From Gonocerus acuteangulatus (Eukaryota > Arthropoda > Insecta > Hemiptera > Coreidae), in assembly GCA_946811695.1 (NCBI GenBank), contig OX328125.1, forward strand, positions 94,266,760 to 94,330,759: 64,000 nucleotides of DNA, in the 5' to 3' direction. A model generated the notes under the pieces. It was not told the DNA's origin and searched no databases. It saw nothing but the letters and a program-made list of their open reading frames with translations. The translations under genes were made by a program, and so were the position numbers. Positions 22,190 through 33,300 of this stretch are shown piece by piece; position 1 is the stretch's first letter, and each line of letters opens with the position of its first letter.

Positions 22190-22770
22190 AAGCAATTATC
22201 TCTTCGATAGTCATCGCCCCACCAAACATTACAACAGAATCGTCTTTGTGGATAATTTAGTAACCCTTCGAATAGCCACTACGATTTCCCAACGTTTTCG
22301 AGATGTTTTAGAAAATATACTGAGATCCGAAAACGTTGTATACCATTAATACATTTTTTTTCTATATACTTCCTACCTCCAAACGATTCCAAAGTATAAC
22401 TATCTTAGATTAGATGAATGTCAAATACCTGGTACAAGTTTCAAGTGAACCAATCATCGTTTCTGAATACCCAATCAGAAAATTAGTTAGGAAAAGTATT
22501 TCTAGCAATTTGTCTCGTAAAAGGTGGCAAAAATCGCATGAAAATGGTTTCATTCGTTTTCCTACGTTAATGAACCTATACAACAAATACATGCAAGCAA
22601 ATGGACTCGAAAATGTAAGCGTTCCGGTTTATTCACGCACATTTTGCTCCCAAAACCATGTTCGAGTAAACGGATTCAGCTGGTTATTGAACTTGACCTT
22701 TCAAATGAGAAGAAAGATTTTTGTACCAAATGTAATGAAAATCGGGCCATTTTTGAGCCGATGAGGACCT
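22190..22770. repeat. Interspersed repeat R2 copy
   Basis: Shares ATCGCATGAAAATGGTTTCA, CGTTCCGGTTTATTCACG-type words and GAACTTGACCTTTCAAATG with the copies at 1540 and 18410. The 116-codon frame at 22414-22764 is a chance read through the repeat; the same region on the other strand is also open. Confidence 0.6.
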
Positions 22771-22779
22771 TCTTAATAA

Positions 22780-23310
22780 TTCAAGCCCCCCCCCTAAAAG
22801 TACTTAAACATTTGAATATAAAAAAAAACTTTCTTAGCGAGTGTTTACATTCTAAACGGATTGTCCGAGCAAAATTTCAAATTTTGAGTGAAGTGGTTCG
22901 GGATATTATTACCGCGGAAGGACCAGAACGTAAACTCTATGAGGGACAAAATTAGAGTTTATTTCTAGTAATTCAAGCTCAGACATCATAGTTGAAATTA
23001 AACTTAATTAAAAATAATACTATGAAATAGATAATGTACGGTAACAGCTGTTCTTTATCGTCCTAGCAACGCATGCTGCCTTGGCTTGCCTGCTCTAACC
23101 AACTCAAACTTTAAACCCCCCTAAAAATACTTAAAAATTCGAATATCAAAAAATCCTTTCTTAGTGAGTGTCTACGTTATATAGGGAGTGTATATGCAAA
23201 ATTTCAAAATTTTCTGTCAAGCGGTTTGGGCTGGCGATGATAGGTCAGTGAGTGAGTGGAGTGAGTCAGTGAGTGAGTGAGTGGTATTTGACAAATATAT
23301 AGTAGATATG
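22780..23310. repeat. Interspersed repeat R3 copy
   Basis: Long match to 7500-7925, with an internal duplication: the block around TTTCTTAGCGAGTGTTTACA occurs at 22830 and again as TTTCTTAGTGAGTGTCTACG near 23158. It ends with (GTGA)n and ACAAATATATAGTAGAT exactly as the 7.9-kb copy. Confidence 0.7.
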
Positions 23311-23339
23311 ATTACACGTTTAAACAAATCAACCTATCC

Positions 23340-23700
23340 AAAAACGTTTACCAGCTGTCTGTCTGTATGTTTGTTCATTAAACGAATCCACAGCGTTCGA
23401 CCGACTTTGACCAAACTCCGCACACGAGCAGATCTTGATCTATGGAGTGTCGTAGGCTAAGTCAAAAACGTCTACCAGCTGTCTGTCCGTATGTTTGTTT
23501 CTTATACAAATCCACGCCGTTTGGCCGATTTTGATCAAACTTTTAAAAAATTGTCTAGGACTCACAGTTCGGAGGTCACGGGTTCGAAACTGTGAACCCG
23601 AACAGTTACAGATTTGCTTAATTAGATTTTAATATTACTTATTTGGTTTCTAATTTATTTTTGATTTTATAGATGCAGAAAGTTATGTAAATAAAACGTT
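23340..23700. repeat. Interspersed repeat R1 copy with tRNA-B-box-like tail
   Basis: Two CTGTCTGTCTG/TTGTTC.../CCGACTTTGACC units, then GGAGGTCACGGGTTCGAAAC and TTACTTATTTGGTTTCTAAT, the same order as 1084-1480. R2, R3 and R1 are directly adjacent here, suggesting a composite or nested unit. Confidence 0.7.
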
Positions 23701-23831
23701 TGGGGAAACTCTCAGATCCTCAGTAGTTCCTGGATCAGCACTAGCTTGGGTCTTCTAGAGCAACAAACGTCCAACGTTATTATCTATTAGGCTTGGACAT
23801 TGTCTTAAATGTGCTCATTGCTAAATAAAAA

Positions 23832-24735
23832 AAAGTCCGTCACGCAGGAGCTGCACTTTCCTCAGAATTTGGGTAGTGTAGACTGCTTTCCAGAATAATT
23901 TGCTTAAAATATCCTATATAAATGAAATAAATCGCTTTTTTTTTAAATTTTGTAACGAGTAACTGTTCAGTTATTAATTTTGTAATTAATTTGCTTCCTG
24001 AGTTAGGTTTACACATGCTACTACACTACTTAATAAATACAAAAAAACTTCATATTTTCGTCTTTTGATCTGACGCAGGAACAGGATACAATCCCTTTAG
24101 TGGTAGAAAGCGCTCCTTACGGCGGCCTTGCGAACCTACGTCTGCCGGGCTATTCTATTGAAATATAGTACAGTGTAAACCCCCCTTTCCGATTAACCTC
24201 ATTTTTACAACACTTCTTTCTCATGAGTTGCCCACGACGTATACAGCGTTTCGTTACAATACAGCAGAAATTACGACCGGTATGAGTATATTAGTAATTT
24301 GGGTCCGGAGTAAACCCCCCTCCTAATGACCCGATTTAGTTTATTTTTACTGCCCATTTTCCTCTGAAGATTACCCCTACGAATACTGAGTTTCGTCGAA
24401 ATATAACAAACATTACGGCAGGTAGTGGCGAATTGGTAATGTGGGTCCGGAGTAAACCCCCCCCCCTCCTAATGAACGGATTTAGTTTATTTTTCAACCC
24501 ATTTTTCTCTGTAGATTAATACTATGAATACCAAGTTTCGTTGAAATATATCAAAAATTACGGCGTGCATGGTCAAATTAGTGTCTTGGGTACAGGGTAA
24601 ACCCCCCCTTCCGTTTGACCGATTATGTTGGTTTACGAACTTGTTCAATCGTTTGCTAATTGAACGCTATATACCAAGTTTCGTGGCGAAAAAAACAAAA
24701 ACTCTGGCCGCTATCGTGTTAACAGACACATATAT

Positions 24736-24787
<52 letters not shown>

Positions 24788-24908
24788 TTTAACGGGGGTC
24801 ATTTTTGGTGTCTACTAGGTAGGATCGATAAAGATTTGAAGAAATTTTTGAAAAATTCCGTCATGAGTGCAACCTCAATAGCTACTTTCCTTCGGAGGAA
24901 AGTGCTTA
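23832..24908 (+). mobile_element. Helentron/HINE-like non-autonomous element, copy A
   Basis: It starts AAGTCCGTCACGCAGGAGCT, followed by GCACTTTCCTCAG. The middle contains three to four imperfect units of about 125 bp (ACCGATTTAGTTTATTTTTAC, TACCGAGTTTCGT-type, GGTCCGGAGTAAACCCC), then CTCTGGCCGCTATCGTGTTA, a (CA)n(TA)n tract (24741-24785) and a conserved 3' block ending ACTTTCCTTCGGAGGAAAGT then GCTT. That palindromic 3' end is a stem-loop, and its arm GAGGAAAGTGC repeats, inverted, the subterminal 5' GCACTTTCCTC. A 5' subterminal motif repeated as a 3' hairpin, internal tandem repeats and a microsatellite are the layout of DINE-1-like Helentron-associated elements. In this copy the 5' ATAACTAAGC is deleted. 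Confidence 0.7.
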
Positions 24909-24980
24909 AACATTGATGGCTTGAAGAAACATCCACAAAACCTTGGAGAAACATGATAATAGAAACTATGGATAGTTTTT

Positions 24981-25069
24981 CTGCGCCGACATCCCTCCTG
25001 CACGTGGGACTCGAACCACCATCTCCAGCAGCAGAATCCAAGGCAGAAGCCACTCGGCCAAGGGGAGAT
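24981..25069 (-). mobile_element. tRNA-derived SINE, 5' part
   Basis: The minus strand reads TCTCCCCTTGGCCGAGTGGC (A-box region), a class II-like variable region, GGTGGTTCGAGTCCCACGTG (perfect B box), then GGATGTCGGCGCAG, the start of the shared tail, where it is cut off. A Ser/Leu-type head, different from the 37-kb SINE. No 3' CCA-type acceptor stem, so not a gene. Confidence 0.75.
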
Positions 25070-25084
25070 CCAACATGAAATATT

Positions 25085-25260
25085 GTTTATTCTTTGATTA
25101 TTCTCTTCGATAATTTTATATATGTATTTTTTAGCTTAAGAAGGCCGCCAAGGAGCATTCCGAAACGTCCTCTTTATATTTTTTTTTTACGATAACATGG
25201 CTGTTTTCTTAACCCAACCCCAACTATTCCTTGACTTATCATTCAAATTTCTGTACTAGT
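25085..25260 (+). other. Penelope-like terminal fragment with hammerhead-like motif
   Basis: GCTTAAGAAGGCCGCCAAGG then TTCCGAAACGTCC (25134-25176) parallels GTGAAGAAGGTTGCCAAAGTG...CCGAAACG at 3073. Downstream, AACCCAACCCCAACTATTCC parallels 3145-3165. CCGAAACGTC supplies the hammerhead GAAA and a plausible GUC cleavage site, but CTGA has become TTAA. Confidence 0.45.
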
Positions 25261-25275
25261 TCAAACTAACATTGG

Positions 25276-25335
25276 TAAAAAAAAAGAAAAGAAAAAAAAA
25301 AAAAAAGAAAAAAAAAAAAAAAAAAAAAAAAAAGA
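25276..25335. repeat. A-rich tract
   Basis: Poly-A with scattered G. It may be the tail of a decayed retroelement, but no matching body is visible. Confidence 0.85.
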
Positions 25336-27629
25336 AAAGTTTGTGTCTCTGTTTGACTTAATGAGGAGGTGTAACAGTGTACACTTACAGAAGTGTAAGT
25401 CCTAGGGTAAGGTAATAGAGCGCTATGGGACCCCAGTGGAGATTGGAGACAGCCGTAGACCCGTGTAACTAGATAACAGTATAATTTATAGATTAGGTCA
25501 ACGCTCCTAGGGGAGCAACTAGACTCTGTGATTACAGAGCTCGATTTGCGAGGGGGTGGGGGTAAAGGAAAAGCGAAGCATCATTTAGGAGGAAGAAAAG
25601 GTTAATTAACTTGGACATTTATTTAGGATAATTAAAGTCAATGATTAAGTATAGACAGAAGTATTTTTAGGGCAATGATTTGATTAGAGACCGTTTTAAA
25701 GGAGAGAATAAAAATAACATATATTTTTTACGTAAGCCATTTTATTAATATTATTTTCCAAAATATGTAAGTACAAGGTTATTAAATAAGTTTTACACAT
25801 TATAAAATCGCCGTGAAGAACTAATAATCACCCATCTGAGACCTAAAAATCTTCAGCGGAAATTAAACACGCCAATTCTTTCACAAGTTTCGTTTTGGGC
25901 ACTTTGAGCAGCTTCCTCAACACTCTTCAGAGCTTTACTGTATTAAATCTATGCAACGTATGATACACAAATTTTGTTTACTACTAGAGTGCAGGCTTTA
26001 TTAAAAAACAAAATTTATCTATAAGCATAAGCGGAAACGGATGCTTGAAGTATTGCTTTCAATCAATTGTAGGCGAAACGTTAAGAGTTTCAATTAGAAA
26101 ATTGCAAATCAGCATTATATGGGAATAAGCGGGTTTAAAGACTGTTTTGAAGGCGGGAATGGTTTGTTTTTTTGTTTTTTTTTCAAGTCCACATCAAGGC
26201 TAACTTTCATAACTTGATGAAATCTAAAAATTTATTTTATAAGAAAATCATATTTTGTTATATCCTCCTCCCAAATATATACGCCCCCCACCATACGTTA
26301 TGAAAACCCAGTTGAACATTGGGAAGTCATTCATTAATTATCACTTCAATGAAACTTAAGAATCTCGTTTTTAAAATTTTAGCATAAAATCGTCATTAGT
26401 TATAAATAAAAAAATTGATTTAATTGAGCTATATGAGAATAAAGTACCTCTTTTTAATCCATAAAAATATTTCCAGAATTTAAGAAGAAGAGGCCATACC
26501 TGAAAAAAAAAAGTAATATTAATGATACAAGAATTGAGCTTCGTATTATCCTAATAAAATAAAAGTAAATATGCATTCCCTTTAGGGGAATGTCTTCAAT
26601 GAAATCTGTTTTTACAAAAAGAAGTTTGAAAAAAGTAATTGTCGCAACTATTTCAATTAAATTATTAATTCGAGCACACCGAGCACAAAAATAAAACTCA
26701 TTCTTGTCGAAAACCTCTTACTGCCAAAGAGCAACAGAAACTCCAGTTTTTATGTAATATCTATTGACAGATATAGTTACATATCTTAAAGTGTTTTTAG
26801 GTTGAAAAATTAACTAGGAACCAAAAATCGGGTAATTTCCAGTAAATTGGAGTTTCAGCTTGAAGAAAAAATTACTTTTTAACAATCACTCGATTTTTAT
26901 GTGAAATTGTGTAGTTATGAGTCCACAACGATAGAAAACTATACCTATTTATGTTACTTCAATATTCACAAGGATTATACCGTAAACCAAGGCTACTTGG
27001 CTAAACAGATGTGTCGCACTAACTTTAAATATATTTTCTTTTTATTTATTGTGTTTTTTTCTGCGAAAATTAAGATTGGAGACCCTATAGAGATAATTTG
27101 GAAAAACGAAAATGCATCAGCCTTAAATTGGCTGGAAAAGGGTGGTAACCCGTAAATAACACGTCATGAAAATCGGTGTTACATATAAATGGACTTTAAA
27201 CTTAATAATGAGATTGTGGAAGAGCTAAATCTGCGAAATATAATATATCAGCCATTTATGACAACAGAGAGACATCGGCTCTTAAAGAAAAAAATAAAGG
27301 TCTAAGGGATCTCAAAAAAAAGCACACCCTCTGCTTCTCTCTTTTGTAGCGAACTCTTTGACCGAATAAGATTAAACTGACCCGGATTCGAATCCATCGA
27401 CCCTCAAAACCATTGAAGTTCTAGTTATTTCTTCTTAAACGACTTCATTAGAAATTTGACCTTCAAACGCCCTTCAACCTGACGAGCTTGGGTCAACTCC
27501 GGATTCGGACTTAGGTACATGAAAATATATGTATGGTGTCAATGGAACACACCACTTTTTTTATTTTGTGTGCCTATGTAACCTCTATAAATACAAAATA
27601 AACATTAATAGTTTTCGCCAATTTATATT
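25336..27629. other. No recognised gene
   Basis: AT-rich unique-looking DNA. The 84-codon plus frame at 26901-27155 (CRTNFKYIFFLFIVFFSAKI) has one hydrophobic run but no family resemblance. Confidence 0.5.
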
Positions 27630-27681
27630 TGTAACGAACAACTGACAATCCCGGCGCTAATGACCTTGTTGTAGATGCACC

Positions 27682-27762
<81 letters not shown>
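27630..27762 (+). mobile_element. SINE 3' tail with very long poly-A
   Basis: AATCCCGGCGCTAATGACC, then GTAGATGCACCGT and about 78 A residues. Shares the tail of the 12.2- and 37-kb SINEs. The 5' head is not recognisable. The uninterrupted A run suggests either a young insertion or slippage. Confidence 0.7.
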
Positions 27763-27764
<2 letters not shown>

Positions 27765-28526
27765 ACAATTATTTATAACTCAAACCTCAATAACTACCTT
27801 CGGTAGCTAGTAAGTGCTAAAAAGCTTTCAACTATTAATACATGAATACGATTAAGATTTCCCAATGTTGGTAATCGTCTACTCTTCAACGGAACAGTCC
27901 TATCGGGAAAAATAATGATTTAGTTTAAGGGGCTGTGTAAGAAGGAAAGGGAGAGGCTTAGATTTTTGATGAAAATTCAATTATGTTGTCATAGGGAACG
28001 GAGGGTGGAGGATCCAATATTTCCAGACCAATGGAGGCTCCTTTAATATAATTCTAGATTATTTTCCTGCTTCTCCTGCCCTCTTTATCAATACCGCTTC
28101 TATTCGAGACCATCAAGTCTTATCAACACTGGTTTGATAATTGCAATAGGTTAACAGGTTGCAATAAAAGAACGATTGCCTCGGGAATAAATATATTCCT
28201 CTGTGTTAAGAAAACCGAAGAGATTCCACAGGTTGTCCTTGGTTGGATGCAAGAAGTAAGGCGAAATAATCCGCCCCTCATGAGCTACGTAAAATGCTTA
28301 CAATCCTCGATAAGGAACGACATTAATCAATATATTTTTTACCTTAAATATGCTTAAGCGGTGACTAAACTAGGAAAAAACGTTAAAAAAGAGTGTCCGC
28401 TGGCGTTCTCGCATGCGCGGCGGCCATGGACAAAAAACAAGACTGTATGCTATACAGTACACAGTACAGCAGGTTCGACCTAAAGCATATTTATGTTCCT
28501 AAATCTAAGCAAAAAGGCTCTAAATG

Positions 28527-28530
<4 letters not shown>
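27763..28530. other. No recognised feature
   Basis: Unique-looking sequence. No motif. Confidence 0.5.
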
Positions 28531-28608
<78 letters not shown>

Positions 28609-28720
28609 GTGGGTAAAAAAAGTACTTCCTTTTCTTTTGTACGACTTTATTACATGACGGCCCTACATGTTTTGCGGCTTAGTTGCCACCTACTCAAGGG
28701 CCATTAAATCCCTATGTGTG
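28531..28720 (-). other. (TA)n tract with adjacent Penelope-like motif
   Basis: (TA)n at 28531-28605. Just downstream, the minus strand reads CCCTTGAGTAGGTGGCAACT then AAGCCGCAAAACATGTAGGG (28662-28700), the same order of blocks as GAAGAAGGTTGCCAAAGTG...CCGAAACG elsewhere. Core residues are altered (GCAAAAC for CGAAAC). Confidence 0.35.
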
Positions 28721-28849
28721 GTCCGCACGCCGCTCATTTTAGGACCCCCACCAATATTGAGTCTTAGGGATGGCCTCCGGGTTCTTAATAATAACACAGT
28801 TTTTTGGGAGGGATTATCTATACGTTTACACCCTTTTCTATCCAAGTGA

Positions 28850-28915
28850 GGAGATGTCTTCCATTTTATCAAAAGGAAAGTTACCACCCCTAGTGGGAAT
28901 CGAACCCGTAAGTAT
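28850..28915 (-). mobile_element. SINE fragment (8-10 kb family)
   Basis: The minus strand shows CGGGTTCGATTCCCACTAGG, a perfect B box, followed by GGTGGTAACTTTCC. The A-box half is missing. Confidence 0.5.
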
Positions 28916-30246
28916 TTATAACAAGACATTAGTTCTTAATTCTTTTTTTTTTTTTTTTGTATGAATTGTGATCATTAAAATTTTTATCTCTGATTAGTTT
29001 CAAACGCATATGATGCATTTTTACCCGCGAACAAAATTAGGTGTTTTGAAGTATTGGCGGTATAAATTAGCAGTGTTCCTATGATAATTATAATTATATA
29101 AATGAACAATGATATCTAAAATTATTAGATTATAGAAGGCATCTCTCATTCCGCAAGAATGATTAGTTTAATCAAACGAATATTACTGAGTTGTTTTATA
29201 AAGCATGGCTTTTCCTAATACTGAAGGACTCCACATAATTTGGATCTAAATAGCGGATTGTCTGAAGCGGGAGGTGTCGTTGCAAAAAGACTACAAAGGT
29301 TTTTGAGCGAGTGCCAAACCTCTAACGGCAAAGGAATCTATTTATGAAGGCCGACGGCAACAAAAAGCCCATTCATCTGCTGGGGTTTCGCCTGGCATGG
29401 TACACGGAGCGTATTATTGGGCACCTGACCGAGTGTGTTTCGTCCAACAGCTTACGTGTCTATTATAAGTGCACTGGCCCGGGGGACCACTTCGGAATGA
29501 TGAGTAGCAACAACCAGTTCGCTCTAGTTTAAGCTCGACGCTCTTCAAACGGATAATACCGGAATCGGGCAATTTTTCAATTTGCTCTTTTAACTTTTAG
29601 GCATCATTTTCCCAACGAGGCAATTATTCTACATTAGAAGGCGAAAATCTAATTTTCTGCCAACTTAATCTCTCGAATTACAATTTTACCACTATAGAAT
29701 CATATTAAAACTATAACAAATGACAAATAAAAAAAAAAGAAAGTTAAAGCCAAAGAGAAAAAGGACGTTGGCAAAAAATAAAACACATTGCCTTATGAAA
29801 AAAGTTAGTTAGTCATGTATCCCAGCAAGTACCTCATGGGCCCCTGATGACAATTAAGGATGCCAGGAAATCCAACATGGAATCTACAGAGGAACCGTGG
29901 ACGTCCTTCCAACCTGAGTTCTGACCGGTGACGGATAGCTAGGCCGTCTAAAGGGCTAGTCTGATCTAGTTTTACGAAAATAATTTGCCTATAGGGCCTT
30001 GTATTACCGTGTAAGAGTAAAACATAGTCCATCTTCTAGTAGATCGCCATTTTTATGAGGCAAAAAACTAAGTTCGACCTCATAATTTTTAATATAACTT
30101 GTTCAAAATTATCGAAAATGAGCAGCTTTAGACTATTTGTATTTTTTCATAAATCGCGATTAGTGGAAAATATATATTCGAATGCTTAATACATTTCCTT
30201 AAAATGGTTACCTAATCATTTTCAATAGGGCCACTTCAGTCAAAGA
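28916..30246. other. No recognised gene
   Basis: Contains a GC-richer open frame at 29344-29532 plus (62 codons, GFRLAWYTERIIGHLTECVS). Its composition differs from the surroundings but I cannot assign it. It may be a remnant of a transposon or captured exon. Confidence 0.35.
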
Positions 30247-30475
30247 CATGGGCGTATAGAAGACGGCGGGCTGACCCCCCCCCCCACCCGAAATTTGATA
30301 TACTGATAAGAATGTGCCATAAAAACCTCAAACATGAATTAAATATGATCACTTAGTTCAGAAAAAATAATATTTCGGCGATGTAATATTGGCTAACTAT
30401 TCCAAGTTCTTGGTTGTTAGTATTCCATACCCCGGGTAGCTCCAAGCTCCCCTGGAACTTATTTCTAAAAAACCC
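30247..30475. mobile_element. hAT-like MITE family M1, copy 1 (right end lost)
   Basis: It starts CATGGGCGTATAGAAGACGG then GGGCTGACCCCCCC. The interior (AATTAAATATGATCACTTAG, GGTTGTTAGTATTCCATACC) matches the copies at 59731, 61295, 62495 and 63415. The right terminal repeat TATATACGCCCATG is not present here. Confidence 0.7.
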
Positions 30476-31339
30476 CGTATTTACAGATAACGAAGCTTAG
30501 ATAGATTAACGATATTTTTTTAAATATTTAAAATAATAAAAAAATGTTCAAGGATTTTTTCGATTTACGCATACCTCAATTATTGTTATTTTGAAAAATT
30601 ATTCTGAAGATATTCCCGCAAAAAATAGCTTGCCCCGCCCCTCAACATTCAAATATAGCTACAATTTTACAGATGCGCCCTGGACTGTAAGAATTATATA
30701 AAAACGCGTTAAGGGGACGAAGTTTGAGTCGGACCTTCAAGTCATAAAATAATGATAATAATCTATTAATGAAATTCCTATTTCTAAGAAATCTCATAAG
30801 GATGTAAATTGAAGAACCTTCTTAGTAATTAATATACAGGTGATTAAAGTGAGAATAATGGCGTACATGATGTAATGTTTTATGGCTGATATAAAGAGAG
30901 CGAGGAGAGAGTAACTAGATACCAGCACGTACACTGAAAATTAATTACTAGACAGACGATTTCATGAATAAATTCATTTTGAGCCTTCATCCCTTAATTC
31001 TTACAACTGGCTTGGGGATTATTCGCCTTGTTGCTCCTTCATTAATAAACAAGATGATGTAAAGCTTCATCAATATTACTAACACAGGATTAGGCAATCA
31101 AGTCTATGATTGAAAACTAACCTATATAATTAAATCATAAATATGGAGAAGGTTTTTATAAAAAAAAAATATAAATAATTCATAATAAAAAAAGTCTTTA
31201 TATAGGGTGCATTTTCCTTCATAAATCACTCACTGGATACACACCTCTATTCCATTAAAGACAAAAATTAGAACGTGACAAACTTTAGGCTTTAGGGTTA
31301 ATACTACCTATTGCGATCAAATTTTTCATGAAATTATAA
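30476..31339. other. No recognised feature
   Basis: AT-rich, no motif. Repeats of A and T only. Confidence 0.5.
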
Positions 31340-32081
31340 ATCCCCAAAAAAACATAAATGTGAATTAGAGGCCAAGTTCCTGCCCCCACAAAGAAACACT
31401 CCCTTCCTAAAAAATATCCCCTCCTAAAACCCCCCCAAAAACGCCTTACCATTCTACACTCCAAAAACGTAGTATGAGTTGGTGTATTAATTCAACCAAA
31501 AATATTTGCCAATACAAGTGATGATACAAGAATGAAATGTCCAAGTTCATTACTTGGAAGACCTCATAGTTACTTACTAAGAACAGTAAAGACACTTCAA
31601 CTGACCTTTAAAAACAAGAATAAAAATACTTATATCCAGTTATTAAAATATCACTTGCCTCAACCAGGTATATTCTTAAACTTGGCAATGTTTTTTTTGT
31701 GCCGAAATTATCTTTAGAGAAAAACTAAACATTGCCAAGTTTAAGAATATACCTGGTTGAGGAAAGTGATATTTTAGTAACTGGATATAAGTATTTTTAT
31801 TGTTGTTTTTAAAGGTCAGTTGAAGTGTCTTTACTGTTCTTAGTATGTAACTATGAGGTCTTCCAAGTAATGAACTTGGACATTTCTTTCTTGTATCATC
31901 TCTTGTATTGGCAAATATTTTTGGTTGAATTAATACACCAACTCATACTACGTTTTTGGAGTGTAGAATGGTAAGGCGTTTTTGGGGGGGGTTTTAGGAG
32001 GGGATATTTTTGAGGAAGGGAGTGTTTCTTTGTGGGGGCAGGAACTTGGCCTCTAATTCACATTTATGTTTATTTGGGGAT
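31340..32081. repeat. 742-bp near-perfect palindrome
   Basis: Left arm 31340-31690 and right arm 31730-32081 are reverse complements over about 350 bp with few mismatches and small indels. The spacer is about 39 bp. The inner boundary is CTTGGCAATG / CATTGCCAAG; the outer boundary is ATCCCCAAAAAAACATAAAT / the equivalent ending TTTATTTGGGGAT. C-rich outer arms (TCCTAAAACCCCCCCAAAAA) read as poly-G on the other side. No protein frame spans an arm. High arm identity suggests a recent origin: a foldback element, a snap-back duplication, or a hairpin-RNA locus. No target duplication was found. Confidence 0.85.
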
Positions 32082-32548
32082 CTCATTACTTTTTTCGAAG
32101 TATTAAATAGAATTTAGTTGCCGCATACCTACTGGCTTTTGTACTTCATATAAAACCAGGGTCTTTGGATTCTGCATAAGTTTCTCCTTACTGCTTGATA
32201 TTTGATACCAATTATCAACCTACATACATCTAATCACTAGACTAGGAAACTCTAGAGGACAAATTGATTGCTCTCTTAACTAAACTATTACACTGTAAAA
32301 CACAGGAACCTTATCCCGAGGATAAAGATCACAATAGGGAAAGTGCAGAAGGCCTTCAAGAAAAATATAAGAAACAATGACGATACATTTTGGGTTTGTG
32401 ATCCTAAACTTTGTAATTTAGATGGCTCGACTTTGAAAAACTTAGTATCTGCTTTGAAGTATATTATGCAGTGAACCCCTACGACTTTATTTACTACATT
32501 TAAGGAAGAAGTCACAACTGTTTTTGTTAAGATGGGTCGAAATGTTTT
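32082..32548. other. No recognised gene
   Basis: AT-rich. A 75-codon minus frame at 32288-32515 has no motif. Confidence 0.5.
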
Positions 32549-33300
32549 TTAAAACATCAAATATAGGTTCTCCTTACCAAGACGATTCATTTGATACCCC
32601 ACATGATGGGTTTCAGAAGGAATGATGGCATTTCGATGGAACAAAAAGTAGAACACGTCATAGGTAATATGAAAACGTCATAGGTAATATGACACTCCCG
32701 TATCAAGACCTACCTGCGTGCCAAGTTTAGTCAAAATAGGCCAAACGGTGTGAATTTGTATAAGGAACAAACATACAGACAGACAGCTGAAAGACCTTTT
32801 TTACCTAGCCTAGTGCATTCCCCGGACCAAGGCCTACCTGTGTGCCAAGTTTGGTCAAAATCGGCCAAATGGTGTGAATTTGTGTAAGGAACAAACATGC
32901 AGACAGACAGCTGATAGACGATTTTGACTAGCCTATGACACTACCCGGATAAAGACCGACATGTGTGTCACATTTTGTCAAAATCGGTCAAACGGTGTGT
33001 ATTTGTAAAAGGAACAAACAGACAGACAGACAGCTGATAGACAATTTAACCTGCCTACGATTTTCCCCGTATCAAGACCCATCTGTGTCCCAAGTTTGGT
33101 CAAAATCGGTCAAACGGTACGGATTTGTAAGAGGAACAAACGTACAGACAGACAGCTGGTATAAGATTTACCGAAGATTACCGAGCCTATATGAGTCTAA
33201 TTGTTTCTTAAAACATCAAATATAGGTTCTTCATACCGAGACAATTCATTTGATACCCCACATCATGGGTTTCGGACGGAATGATGGGTTTCCGAAGGAA
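32549..33300. repeat. R1 minisatellite array framed by 92-bp direct repeats
   Basis: Four units of about 120-125 bp (GCCAAGTTTGGTCAAAATCG, CAAACGGTGTGAATTTGTA, AAGGAACAAACATACAGACA) in reverse orientation relative to 1084. The array lies between direct repeats 32549-32640 and 33211-33300, both containing AAAACATCAAATATAGGTTC and TTTGATACCCCACAT. The frame at 32965-33225 is a read through the units. Confidence 0.8.

Noticed and set aside
22414..22764. 116-codon gene
   Set aside because: Lies inside the R2 repeat and its peptide recurs, in pieces, wherever R2 occurs on either strand.
32690..33180. CRISPR array
   Set aside because: Units are long, diverged and directly tandem without spacers; the context is eukaryotic.
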